DNA from: Tolypeutes matacus
Taxonomy: Eukaryota; Chordata; Mammalia; Cingulata; Chlamyphoridae
Direction of reading: 5' to 3'
DNA: 64,000 nucleotides
NCBI GenBank assembly: GCA_026826555.1
Contig: JAKSZT010054396.1
Span: 13,161,200 to 13,225,199, forward strand
Below are positions 33,960 through 44,555 of this stretch, one piece after another. Positions within the stretch are counted from its first letter, which is position 1. Every line of letters begins with the position of its first letter. The translations under genes and the position numbers were made by a program. The notes below the pieces were generated by a model. The model did not search any database. It was not told where the DNA came from and saw nothing but the letters and a program-made list of their open reading frames with translations.

Positions 33960-34210
33960 TGTAATGTGCTATCCTGGAACAGAAAAAAGGACATTAGGTA
34001 AAAACTAAGGAATCTGAATAAACTATGGACTCTAGTTAATGATAGTATCAATTTTGGTTCATTAATTGTGACAAATGAACCATATGGACGCAATGCATAC
34101 TAATATAGGGAAAGCTGGGTGTAAGAGGGGAGGGTTGTGAGAGAACTCTCTGTCTCCCTGCTCAATTTTTCTGTAGGTCTGAAATTGTTCTAAAAAAATA
34201 AAGTCTATTA
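33960..34210 (+). repeat. LINE-1 3' UTR fragment
   Basis: 'ggaatctgaataaactatggactctagttaatgatagt', 'cattaattgtgacaaatgaacc' and 'ctgtaggtctgaaattgttctaaaaaaataaagtctatt' form a 3' L1 end with an A-rich tail. Related to the module at 47650-47850 but of an older type. Confidence 0.65.
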
Positions 34211-34214
34211 ATTG

Positions 34215-34385
34215 AAAAAAATACTTGGGGGAAAAATGCATGTGGGGGATGTGTAGGAGGGAAGATAAACAAGAATGGCAGAATGTTGATGATTTTTGAA
34301 GCTTGGTGATGTGTACATAGGAGCTCTTGGTACTATCCTCTCTACTTTGGTGTATGTTGGAAAATTTCCATAATAAAAAGGCTTT
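34215..34385 (+). repeat. Second LINE-1-like 3' end
   Basis: 'ggcagaatgttgatgatttttgaagcttggtgatgtgtacatagg' followed by 'ggaaaatttccataataaaaa' is the typical 3' end of an old L1-type repeat. It abuts the preceding one in the same orientation. Confidence 0.6.
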
Positions 34386-36213
34386 GTTTGAGGATATTGA
34401 GAACCTTACAGACCCTCCCAGCAGGCTGTGGCATCATCCCTGAAGTACACAGCTGGGAACATGACCCCCCATGAAGCTCCAGAACTGGTCAGGGGGCACA
34501 TCTTGAGGCCAGTGCTGAACATGGACGCTGTGGGCTGCACCCCAAGGCTGTCCGCATTGCCTCTGCCCCTGAGCATGCAACCTGTGGCCCTAGAGAACAC
34601 CCTGCCTCCTATTTCCTCATGCCTCCAGCTCCTGAGTCTAAACTGGAGATGGGTACAGCCAATGGCCAAACCTCGGTCACAAGCCAGAGTGAGTTTTTGG
34701 CCTTTCCATCTTTTGCAGTAGGAGGTGAGTTTGGCCTTCAGTCAAGATTCATAAGGGGCGAGGGAATATCCCAAACACAGGATGGGGTCTGGTGCTGGAG
34801 CCAGCACTTTGCCTTCACAGCTTCATCACATTGAACTGTTATTGCCCAGGTACTTATTGGCCCCCACAACAGAGTTGAGGCCCCATGACAGCGGTGATGG
34901 GGCTGCCTGGGTCACTGTCATGTATGGCTCCTGGGAGGCATCCCAAAACAGATGAGAGGATCCGGTCATGGAAATGATCTTCCTTCTTAGGACATGATGA
35001 AATCCTGGGGTTCTGGAGGCTGGGGTCTAGCCCCCGCAAGGACTCCACACCCAGTTGGCTGTGTGCCCTGCGGCTCATCATTCCCCCTGTCTGAGCTCTG
35101 TGCTTTCCCTCTACTATGAAGGAGAAGGGCTAAAGGGTCTTTTAGCTTGGCCATTCCACAACCTAAGTCAAGGCCACTGGCCTGACACAGAGTCCACTCC
35201 AGCTGGTCCTAGAAGGCTGGCCTAGCAAGGACTAGGCAGACCTCTGTCTTTCCTGCTGCTAACATGGGGGACAGACTGGCTGTATGACCTTTGGGAAGGT
35301 CTTGAGGGCCCGGAAACCTCTCTCCAATCCTCAGTTTTCCCACCTGTAAAATGAGGGTGATGGTGGTAATTGGAATTCTCTGCACTTTACCACGCCTACC
35401 TTTGGGGGCTTCAGTCTGATACATCCTACCTCAGGGAACCCTCCTGGAGAGGAGCTTGGGAGACAGGGCCAGGTCTGGGTGTTGTTTGTGGGCAGGACCT
35501 AGAGCCTGTCCAAGACCAGGCCCTCCAGGCCCACAGCCCGGGCTCTGTGGGGAGCCCAGGGAGCCAGGGTGGATGGCCTCTGCTAGCTCTCCAGATGGAG
35601 GGAGCCTCCGAGAGAGGAGCGAATCTGGAATGTAAATCAAATGAGGTGTAAAATTGTTGCCAGTCACGCATTGTAAAACTGCTGCACATGTCGTTAATGG
35701 TGGCCCCAGAGCTGGGGACACATGGTGGGTACCTCGTGGGTGGACGGGCAGGTGAGGTGGCGATTAGTCCAGGAGTGATGATGGGGGTTGCTCATGGCTC
35801 ATCTGGGGGTGCTTTTGGCCCACCCAACCCTCATTATTCCCTCTGACGGGACCTGGGGAAGGGGTCAAGGGACTGCTTGCCTTTACCAGCAGCTTCTTCT
35901 TGAATAGAGCTGAGAATGTCACTGTGGGCCCCTTAGAATCAGAAAGGTGGCCAAGGTTACCTCTGCCTTCAGAGCAACCTACAGAAGGGCCAAGACTCCA
36001 AAAGTACAGTCAGAGAGCCTTTGCCTGTGCCAGGAATCATCACGGGCCCTGGGGGACCAGCTGGTTTGCTGTGCCAGAGCCAAGCCCAGAGAGGCAGGGC
36101 TATGAGTACTCACCTGAGGTCAGGGCTAGTCATTGGCAACACAGGTGGGAATTCCCTGGGATGATTTGAAACCTGCCAGGGATTCCTAGGCCTGGATTTC
36201 CAGAGTGCAGAGC

Positions 36214-36274
36214 TTTTTTTTTTTTTTTTACTTTTGTCAAAAAAGGAAATTCAGAAAAAAAAAAAAAAAAAAAA
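36214..36274. repeat. Facing poly(T) and poly(A) tracts
   Basis: 16 T (36214-36229), 25 bp of mixed sequence, then 20 A (36255-36274). The two tracts can pair as a hairpin. They may be the tails of two oppositely oriented retroinsertions that abut, but no element body is recognisable on either side. Confidence 0.85.
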
Positions 36275-36749
36275 TGCCTACTCTAATTAGCATCATGCAG
36301 TCCTCTTAAAAATAACAGATTATGCCGAGCGGCATCACTTCCCTAAAATTCACTCTATCATCCTAACTTTTCTCATTTTATTGTGAACTGTGAAAACTCG
36401 ATTGTCCCCTAGCAAAAGTGAGGATGTATGTCTGAGAGCCTATGGTCTTGGTGGACCACTGTGGAGGAGGGTCCCTCCTTAGGGGCCTTCTGGTAAGAAG
36501 TGTGAGTTCAGCCATGTAGCTCGTCTCACCTTCCATCCCACATTTTATCTTTCTCTACAACTCCAACAAAACTTACTTGAAGAACATCCATCCGAATGGA
36601 GCTAACCCCTGTCAACTACATTTTCAGATTTATAAGAATTGGACCCAGGTGTTAAAGAGACCAAATTTCAGGGTTGGGGTGGTTCAGGGTGCAGGCTTCC
36701 TTCTCTATGTAATACGTAGTCGTGATACAAAGGGTAAATCTTTTTTTTT

Positions 36750-36990
36750 TTTAATGTAATTTTTTTCTTTATCTTTAAAGAAGTTTTAGATTACATAAAT
36801 GTTACGTGGAAAATATAGGGGATTCCCATATACCTATCTCCCCACACACACACTTTTCCCCATTAACAACATCTTTCATTAGTATGGTACCCTTGTTACA
36901 AATGATGAACACATATTGAAGCACCGTACTGACCATGGTCTATAGTTTAAACTATGGTTTACACTTTGCACTGCCCCATTTTATAGGTTT
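36750..36990 (-). repeat. LINE-1 3' UTR module, reversed
   Basis: 'agattacataaatgttacgtgg', 'attaacaacatctttcattagtatggtacccttgttacaa' and 'gaccatggtctatagtttaaactatggtttacactttgc' are the reverse of the module at 47650-47850 and match 18060-18240. The poly-T at 36740-36752 is its tail. Confidence 0.75.
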
Positions 36991-37424
36991 TGACAAAATG
37001 GCCCATATCATAAATGATTTTATCATATAGCTTTTGCAGGTTGAGTTCTGTGGAAGTAGATGCTGGGGAAAAGTTAGGGGTGCAAGATGTTGATGAGTGA
37101 TCAATACCTGTGAGAAGAAAGGGAGGAAGGAGGGGTGGGCAGAGGGACAAGTTAAATGGCATCACAGGCCTGACAAAGCCTCAGGCAACCTGCAGAGAGC
37201 CTGGGAGCTATTAGTGCCCTCAGGGCGTCCCATGGTGGGCCCTTCTCACTCGGCCCTTGCTGCCCATGCACAGCGTGACGCCCACGGGGCTAGTCTGTAC
37301 CAGGCGAGACAGACCTGGGAGGAGGCAACAGCTGGCGGCCAAACACGAGGCAGCTGGGCAGAGTCTTTCCTCAGAGAGTGATGTGGACAGTGATGTCCAT
37401 GTCCACCAGAGTGGCCTGAGGGCT

Positions 37425-37610
37425 TGACACTCTTTAGTTTTCAAAGTACTTTCACATCTATGGCTTCTCACCCCTCCCTCAGAGGCAGGCAGGACAGAGG
37501 TACTTTCTCCTCCTTTACAGATGAGGAAACTGAGGTCACACAGTGAACGAGTCCGTGGCTGAGCAGGGACTCTACCCCTGGACCTCGGAGTCCTCATCTA
37601 GTGCCTCTAT
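37425..37610 (-). repeat. MIR SINE fragment
   Basis: 'tcctcctttacagatgaggaaactgaggtcacacagtgaac' core with short flanks. Confidence 0.7.
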
Positions 37611-37639
37611 CACCATGGCCGAGGGCTTGACGATAATAT

Positions 37640-37870
37640 CAATCATTATTATATCGTATAATGCTAACAAGTATTATTATATCAAACATTAGGTGATGAC
37701 CAGGCACTGTGTGTGAACTTTTCATTTAAATTCCCCAACAACCCTATGAGCTGGCTTCTAGTGTTAGCCCATTTTGCAGAAAAGTACACAGAGAGACAAA
37801 GACTCTCGCCTGAGGTTGTGCAGCTGGTGAGGCAGGGTCAGAAACCCTCTTTGTGGCTGTGAGCCTGCAG
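37640..37870 (-). repeat. MIR SINE
   Basis: 'gaccaggcactgtgtgtgaac', 'cattttgcagaaaagtacacagagagacaaag' and 'tgaggttgtgcagctggtgaggcagggtcag' in the order of a reversed MIR. Confidence 0.65.
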
Positions 37871-38899
37871 GGCCTGTCCTTTTAAACACCTTGGGGATCT
37901 GAGCCTACAGGGGGCTTTGTGAGGTTCTGGCTGTCCTTCAGGGGTGGGCGGGGTAGAAGGAAGAGCCCTAAGGACAGACACCACCTCCCAAGGAGGCCAC
38001 CCTATGGACTGGGGGTGGGGGTGGAGGGCACTATGGTAGCCTGGCTGTGTGCCTGGGAAACTGTCCCTCTCCTCTCAAGGACGCTGAGAAAAGCAGGGTC
38101 TGGTCTAGGTGCTCCTAGAATTTCTAAGTGCCTGGGTTTCACTCTGAACTCATCTGGATCCACTCATGGCTTTGTAGGATCAGTATAGGAAGCCCCTGGA
38201 ACAGCCTGACCCTTCTCTCACCCACCATTCTCTGCCCACAGGAGGTTTGGCCTGGTCTACCTGGATGTGTCTCATCCTGGACAGTGACAAGGAGTCTCTG
38301 CTACAGGCCATCCCTCCCTCCTCTGTTGCACTTAGGGTCTACAAAGCCCTTCTAAGGGCAGAGGATGGCAATGAACATCGCATCCCTGACCCCTTCCCCC
38401 AAGCCCCGGTGAGCCCATCAGCCTGGGAAGGTAGAGCAGAGACTCCTGGAAAAACAAAGCATGGGGTGGGGGGGGACGGGAGATAGGAGGCCATAGGCAA
38501 GTCAGAACGGGGAGTGGGATGTGTGAGAGAGAGAGGTAGGGGCTCCATGTTCCCCAGGGAACCTGTTCCAGGAAATTTCATGCTCCAGCAAAAATTCATA
38601 AAATCAAAGATATGCTTCCATCTGCAATAGTTTACTCAGAACAAGTGATGAAATCTTCCCTCCCTTTAATCACTGGGTGAGAGGCTAACTGATTTGCAGG
38701 CCTGTGGCATTGGCAGCACTCTGGAAGGTTATGCATGGTGTGACGAAGGAGCTGACATCACACACTCTTCAGCTTGCCTTCAAGGCTCTCCCTGGGCAGG
38801 CTAAGCCTGGCTCCTAACTGCCCCCACCTTCCAACTCCCCTTCCCCACATCCTATTCACAACTCAAGCCACAGCACTCCAGCTTCTAATAATTTACTGA
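37871..38899. other. No gene recognised
   Basis: GC-richer unique-looking DNA. Open frames up to 89 codons on both strands, no domain, no convincing exon. Confidence 0.4.
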
Positions 38900-39245
38900 A
38901 ACTGCTCTTATAAAATCAGAGCCAGTGGTTATGATTGTGTCAGACAAGTTTTAGCTGCTTCAAACCAGTCACAATAGGCTCAAACCACTTCTAAACATTC
39001 CAAACTAGTTCTAACTGATTTTGATTCTTACCAAATCAGGATGCAAATGGGTTCTAACATGATCTGACTAGATCACACCAACTTAGATGTTTTAAAATTG
39101 ATTCTGGATGGTTCCAACTGGTTCTGGCTAAATCTAACTTGGAACAAACCAGTCTTGTCCAGATCAAGGCAGCGCTGACTAGTTTAAATGAGTCCTGGCT
39201 GGTTCCAACTTGGTCTGCTCCTTCCATTCCTCTGAAACTGTTCAC
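38900..39245. repeat. Degenerate tandem repeat, aaccagtt/ctaactgg-type units
   Basis: Recurrent half-palindromic octamers related to AAC(C/T)(A/G)GTT: aaccagtc, aactagtt, aactgatt, gactagat, aactggtt, aaccagtc, gactagtt, ggctggtt. They are spaced roughly 10-45 bp apart with linking 'ctaac/ctggc' words. It looks like a decayed minisatellite. It ends about 115 bp before the USP12 retrocopy. Confidence 0.55.
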
Positions 39246-39359
39246 ATTGAAACTATCCTCCTCCTTTACCTCCCTCTGGGATGGTCTGAACTTGCTGACA
39301 ATTCTTGAAGAAAAAATGGGTTAGTTCCGTTTGGTTCTGAGGTAATCTAGGGAGGGAGA

Positions 39360-39368
39360 CTGATTTTT
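39360..39368. repeat. Target-site duplication, 3' side of the USP12 retrocopy
   Basis: ctgattttt here is identical to 40922-40930 on the other side of the retrocopy. It partly overlaps the poly(T) tract, so the true length could be slightly different. This is the signature of L1-mediated retroposition. Confidence 0.75.
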
Positions 39369-39399
39369 TTTTTTTTCCCACAAACAAACCAACTTTAAT
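39364..39399 (-). terminator. Retrocopy poly(A) tract and ATTAAA signal
   Basis: On the minus strand ATTAAA (39399-39394) is followed about 18 nt later by 13 A (39376-39364). This is the spacing of a genuine mRNA 3' end copied into DNA. An upstream AATAAA at 39804-39799 is not followed by a tail, so the copied transcript used the distal signal. Confidence 0.8.
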
Positions 39400-40921
39400 A
39401 GATATTATTTTGTATTTATATAGCGCCTTCTTCAAGAACTTTAAATGCTTTACAGACATTATATCTAATTAATCCCCACAACAACCCTGTGAGGTAGGTA
39501 TTACTCCCATTTTACGAGAGAGGGAGACTGAAGCACAGAGAGGTTAAGTGACTTGCCCAAAGTCACACAGTTAAATCCACTGAAGAGCCAGAGCCCAAGC
39601 TCTGTAGCCTCCCAGCTCCCAGGTAAAACTTCAGGAGAGAACCTTTAATGAAGCATCTTGAAAGAAAGTATCAAGAGTAGTATGTTATGAAAGTGAAGTC
39701 TTCCTCTTGGATGTGTATGGAACTGCATGGACAGCATGATACCTGAACAAATAAATCAACTACCATGATAGAAGGGCTGGTCAACCCACAGTCTCTGCTT
39801 TATTGTGTGCAAAGTGAGCTACTGCCCCCTGAGCTTCCTGCATTTCTCTTTTCTTGAAAAATCAGTGCTTGATCCTTTCCAAAACAACCAGAGAAGAAAT
39901 GAGGCAGAAAGTATCTCTTCATCACAGTTCCCCATTCAGTCCCGAGACTGATAGAAAAGGATGTAACCAGACTCAGAGTTCTTTGAGATATCTGATGTCA
40001 ACCTGTAGACTTCAATAGCTTGTGCATCTATTTTTTCTACAATGTCGTCATCAAATAACAACCAAAAATCATGACTCTTAACTATTGCAATATAATGGCC
40101 TCGATTAGGACCATGTTTGTGTGCTTCCTGTTTGCTGCGACACTCTTCACAGTAATATTTGTACTCACTGCAGAGGGTTTCTGTGTTGCTAAAACCCCTT
40201 AAGCGGTGAGTAATTGATGTCTTGTTCCACGTCAACAGAAAGGTCTAAAAAATCTTCATCTTTGCTGCTTATAGTTTCACAAGTCATTCGTCAATGTTCC
40301 CTGAAAAATCTCATGGACCCACGCTGGGTCCGGTGTGCTGTTGTTGTTTTCACTGTCAACGTCACCATTCGGTACCAGGCCATTCTGTTTCTCCTGCTTT
40401 CTTTCTTCTTGTAAGATATCAGCAGTTGTATTTAGTAGATAATTTAAAAACTCATGGGCATCCTGCTGCATGTAGTTGTCAAAAAGCTCGTTTTCTTTCC
40501 GTAATCTTGTTATGAACTTCTTAGGAGGTATTACTCCAACCTTTTTCTTCTGAGTGGCTATGCTATGGAAGAGATCTGCTAAACATGTAAGAAGGTTCTC
40601 CTTCTTCCTAGGTTGACTCTTGTAAGCAAGAACTTTTTCACGAAATGGACGACAAAAATAAAGTGCTTGAAGAACTGAATTGCAGTAGCAGGTATTACCA
40701 AAATTGACTAATCCGAAATAGTGCTCGTTGACTGGAAACTGTTCTGGACCAATCTCTTTCTCTAATGCCGAGGCATTGGAGCCCATGGTACAGATGGAGG
40801 CAAATTTGGAGACTGTCATTAGGATTTCCATCCACCCAGCACCATCTTCCACCCAATCACGGCGGCGGCAGGTGCGGGACGACGGAGCCCAGCTGCTGGC
40901 TCTCACCGCCGCTCGGCCTCT
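39369..40921 (-). pseudogene. USP12P: USP12 processed pseudogene (retrocopy)
   Basis: Intronless minus-strand copy of USP12, a ubiquitin-specific protease activated by WDR48-family partners. Translation from the ATG at 40831 begins [17 protein letters not shown] as in USP12. The Cys box [15 protein letters not shown] holds the catalytic Cys at residue 48 (codon near 40690). The frame ends at 40277 after a loss of about 14 nt, which also removes one Cys of the first zinc CxxC pair. A 2-nt loss near 40225 shifts frame again. About 66 codons between KQEAHK and GPNRGHY are missing in frame. The His box (GHYIAIVK) and [11 protein letters not shown] segment remain, and the normal stop is at 39936. 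The parent is about 370 residues. It is not expected to give an active protease. Confidence 0.95.
39400..39610 (-). repeat. MIR SINE inside the retrocopy 3' UTR
   Basis: 'tatttatatagcgccttcttcaagaac', 'cattttacgagagagggagactgaagcacagagaggttaagtgac' is a well-kept MIR-family element. It lies between the USP12 stop codon and the poly(A) tract, so it appears to have been part of the copied mRNA. Confidence 0.75.
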
Positions 40922-40930
40922 CTGATTTTT
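40922..40930. repeat. Target-site duplication, 5' side of the USP12 retrocopy
   Basis: ctgattttt directly abuts the GC-rich 5' UTR sequence of the retrocopy, marking the end of its 5' extent at 40921. Confidence 0.75.
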
Positions 40931-41069
40931 CAATTAATAACTCATATTTACAGTTTACCGAGTGCCTTTGCACACACACTGGTTCATTTGACCTCCCACA
41001 TCATGTATCTGAGGTGGGAATTCATATCCTGCACCCACTGGGCCTGGAGACAGCCACCTGCACAGATGC
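40931..41069. other. No gene recognised
   Basis: Short spacer upstream of the retrocopy insertion site. No promoter-like element specific to the retrocopy was recognised. Confidence 0.35.
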
Positions 41070-41770
41070 TAACAGGTGCACTCTGGAATCCCACTTCTCC
41101 CCTTGTATTTGTTTTTTTTTTTTTTAAGGTTTATTTATTTACTTTACCCATTTTAAACACCCCCTTCCCCATTTGCTGTTTTGTGTCCATTCGCTGGGCA
41201 ATTCTCTGTGTCTGTTTCCTGCCATCTCTTCTCATCCTCCTCCTCCAGTCTTCACCAGGATTCGCTCCTGGAGACCTCTGATGTAGGAGAGAGGTGTTCT
41301 GCCATCTGCACCACCCTGGTTCCTGGTTTTCGGAGCCTTCGGAGCATCTCATCTTGTCTCTCCCCTGCGTCTCTCTCCTGTTACATCATCATCTTGCTGC
41401 ATGGCTCCCGGGGCCTGGCAGCTCACCGGCACACAGAGCCTGGCAGCCCATGTGCCTTCTATATATATATTTTTAATTTTACCGGGAGGTCCCAGGGATC
41501 GAACCCAGGTCCCTCCATATGGCAGACGGACGCCCAACCATTTGAGCCACATCCGACCCCCCCCCCCCCTTGTATTTGAATCCCAGCTCTCTAACTGCCA
41601 GTTATGTGGCTTTGGTTTCCTTTCTCTGAGCCTCAGTTTCCTCCTCTGTAAAACGGGGATAATAATAGCATCTACTTCCATGATTTTGATAAAGATTGAG
41701 AGAAATAATCCATGTTATAGCACTTAGAACAGTGTTGTGACTCATAGCAGGTACACAAATATTAGTTCTT
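41070..41770 (+). repeat. MIR SINE split by a long SINE
   Basis: 'ggtgcactctggaatcccac' before and 'gaatcccagctctctaactgccagttatgtggc', 'cctcagtttcctcctctgtaaaacggggataata' after the insertion form one forward MIR interrupted at 41111. Confidence 0.75.
41112..41565 (-). mobile_element. Long tRNA-derived SINE with perfect duplication
   Basis: Flanked by ccccttgtatttg at 41099-41111 and 41566-41578, a perfect 13-bp duplication. Reading on minus: head 'ggatgtggctcaaatggttggg', intact B-box 'gggttcgatccctgg', 'cctcccggtaaaat', body with 'gcaagatgatgatgtaacagg', second B-box-like 'caggagcgaatcctgg', AT-rich tail. The identical duplications suggest a relatively young insertion. Confidence 0.93.
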
Positions 41771-42489
41771 TTTTCTTATTATTACAATTGTTTTTGTACG
41801 ATTATTACAATTGTCATCATAATCGTGCAAATGGGAAACTTCTGGGACTTGTCCTGGCTTTCAGTCTCATTTGAACCCTAACATATCCCAGGCCACAGCC
41901 TCTCAGCATCCTCTTCTAGAGAGTTCATGGGAAGTTAGAAGAGCTGACGACAATCAGTGCTCTCCCCTCTCACCTGCCAGATGAAAACTAGTGGCTACTC
42001 CAGGGAAATAATCACTTCTAAAGCACTTTCTGACAACCATCAAAGGTGTCCTCTTTACTGAGAGCTTCCTAGAGTTGAGTCAATTCCTCTGGGATGGGAA
42101 ATGGAGCAAGCTTGCGAGTCACATCTGGCAGGGTGGCCAGAGCCAGCATCATGCGAGGAGTGGGCAGACAGGAGCTCTTCTCAGGCTGAGGAAGGGACCC
42201 TAGGCTGAAGATTTGAGATCCCGGGGAATCCCTACCACCACCCTGAGTCTCTGTACAACAAGGGAGTACTAGCTAGAGAAGTAGGATCCTTTGGGGGTAC
42301 CACAGGGCTCTGGGGGCCTGGGTCTTTGGGCCTCTTGACATAGCCCTGTCTGCTCTGAACAAGGGAAGGGACAGCAGTTGTGCATGAGGGTGGGTGATTG
42401 GAATTGGGAAGGTGCCTCACCCCAGGAAGGATGTCAACACTCTGAGGTAGGGAGGTGGGCGCTGGACTCCCTCTCTCTTAAAATGCAAA
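41771..42489. other. No gene recognised
   Basis: Unique-looking sequence between the MIR and the L1. No domain-bearing frame. Confidence 0.4.
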
Positions 42490-44298
42490 TTGTACACATA
42501 CACTACGAACACTAAAAACTAATAAATTATATAAATTGCCATATTTAAGAATCCAATGAACCCCAAACAGGATAAACTAGAAAAGAACCACGCCTAAACA
42601 CATAGTCAAACTGTCTAATGACAAGGACAAAGAGAAATTACTGAAAGTTGAAAAGAAAAGGAATGTGTTATGTACAATGTAACACCAAAGAGATTAAATG
42701 CCAATTTCTCATCATAAACCAGGAGGGCAAGAAGGTAGTGAGATGACAACTTGCCAATCAAGAATTTTATTTCCAGTGAAACTGCCTTTCAAAAAATGAG
42801 GTGAAATTAAGACATTCCCAGGTAAACAAAAGCTGAGGGAGTTTATCCCCATTAGACCTGACCTACAAATAATGTTAAAGGGAGTTCTTCAGAATGAAAG
42901 CCAAGAACACTAGACAGTGGGTCAAAGGGGCATAAAGAAATAAAGGCAGCAACATGGGTCATTGTAAATGCCAGTACTATTACATTGTTTTTGACATGTA
43001 ACCACTTTTTACTTCTTACAGATTCTGGACACATAAAAAATAATGATGTATCTAAGGTTTTAGACATATAATGTACAAAGAATTCATTTGTAAGAAGTAC
43101 AAAAAAAAAGGTGGGGGAATGAAGGAGTAGAGGAACAGTATATGTAATGCTATTGAAGTTCAGTTCAAATCAAACATGACTGCGATAGACTTAGGATGTT
43201 ACATTTAAGCTCCATCATAATCACAAAGAAAATATATGAAAAAATACATAGAGAAAGAAATGAGAAGGGACTCAAAGTGATATCTTACATAAAAACAAAT
43301 AAATATCAATGTAGGCATTAATGGAAGAACTGAGGGACAAAAAGATATAAACTTAGAAAGAACAAATATAAAATACCAAAAGAAAGTCTTGCATTATCAG
43401 TAATTACTTTAAATGTAAATGTATTAAACTCACCAAAGGGGAGAGATTGGCAGATTGGTTTAAAAAACATGACACAACTATATACTGTTTACAAGAGACT
43501 CCTCTTAATTAAAAGCCACAAGTAGGTTGAAAGTGAAAGAATGGAAAAATTTGCCATATAAATAGTAACCAAAAGAGAGCTCAGGTAGTTATACTGATTT
43601 TAGATAAAACAGATTCTAAGACAAAAATGGTTATAAGAGACAAAGATGGTCACTGTATACTGATACAGGGATAAATTCAACAAGAAGACTTATAAATATA
43701 TATAAATATATATGCACCTAACGGTAGAGCCCCAAAGTTTATGAAGCAAATATTGACAGATTTGAAGGGAGGTATAGATGGTTCTATAATAACAATAGGA
43801 GACTTCAATACCCAATTCTAATAATGGATAGAACATCAAGACAGAAGATCAATATGGAAATAGAAGACTTGAATGATACTTTAAATCAACTAGACCTAAC
43901 AGACATATATAGGACAATACCCCCAACAGTAGCAAAATACACAGTCTTCACTTGTGCACATAGACAATTCTCCAGGATAGACCACATGTTACGTCACAAA
44001 ACAAGTCTAATTAAATTTTAAAATATTGAAATCATACAGTGTATTTCTTCTGACCAAAAGGGAATGATGCTAGAAATCAAAAACAGAGGAGAACTGGAAA
44101 ATTCACAAATATGTGAAAATTAAACAAGGTATGCAAACAACCAATGGGTCAAAGAAGAAATCACAAGGAAAATTAGGAAACATCTTGAGGTTAATGAAAA
44201 TGAAAACACAACATACCAAAACTTCTAGGACGTAGCAAAGGGAATGCTGAGAGGGAAATACATAGCTCTAAGTGCTATAGAGCTCAAATCAGAGACTT
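42490..44298 (+). mobile_element. LINE-1, 5'-truncated: ORF1 end, spacer and ORF2 start
   Basis: Begins in the last third of ORF1 ('aatccaatgaaccccaaacagg', 'aaacaaaagctgagggagtttatc'), passes through an inter-ORF spacer (about 42900-43260) and enters the ORF2 endonuclease. The endonuclease C-terminus is open at 43824-44021 and shows 'FSRIDHML', the Ser-x-Ile-Asp-His motif of L1 endonucleases. Frames upstream are broken. A SINE interrupts at 44299. Confidence 0.88.
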
Positions 44299-44542
44299 TT
44301 TTTTTTTTAATTTTAAGATTTTTATTTATTTATTTATTCCCCCCTTCCTGCTTGCGCTCACCGTGTCCACCTGCTGTGCATTTCTCCGTGTCTGCCTGTC
44401 TCCCCTTGCTGGGCCATCCCACTGCGTCAGCTCACTGAGCCGCATGGGCTGGCTTGCCTTCACCAGGAGGCCCAGAAAATGAACCCGGGGCCACCCATAT
44501 AGTAAATGGGATCCCCATCGATTGAGCCACATCCGCTTCCCA
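44299..44542 (-). mobile_element. Medium-length tRNA-derived SINE with perfect duplication
   Basis: Flanked by aaatcagagactt (44286-44298 and 44543-44555), perfect over 13 bp. On minus it has the head 'gcggatgtggctcaatcgatgg', a diverged B-box region and a body lacking the second B-box block found in the 450-bp copies, then a TAAA-rich tail. It represents a roughly 245-bp structural form. Confidence 0.92.
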
Positions 44543-44555
44543 AAATCAGAGACTT

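Larger units (their letters stand above)
34386..37424. other. No gene recognised; includes poly(T)/poly(A) pair
   Basis: Moderately GC-rich, mostly unique sequence. It contains a weak forward MIR at about 35265-35370, a T16/A20 tract pair at 36214-36274 and a reversed L1 3' UTR at 36750-36990 (listed separately). Open frames of 60-125 codons on both strands have no recognisable domain. Confidence 0.4.

Noticed and set aside
40832..40933. 34 codons open upstream of and in frame with the USP12 start
   Set aside because: They derive from the copied 5' UTR, and the apparent start is a TTG in flanking DNA. The parental ATG at 40831 is the correct start.
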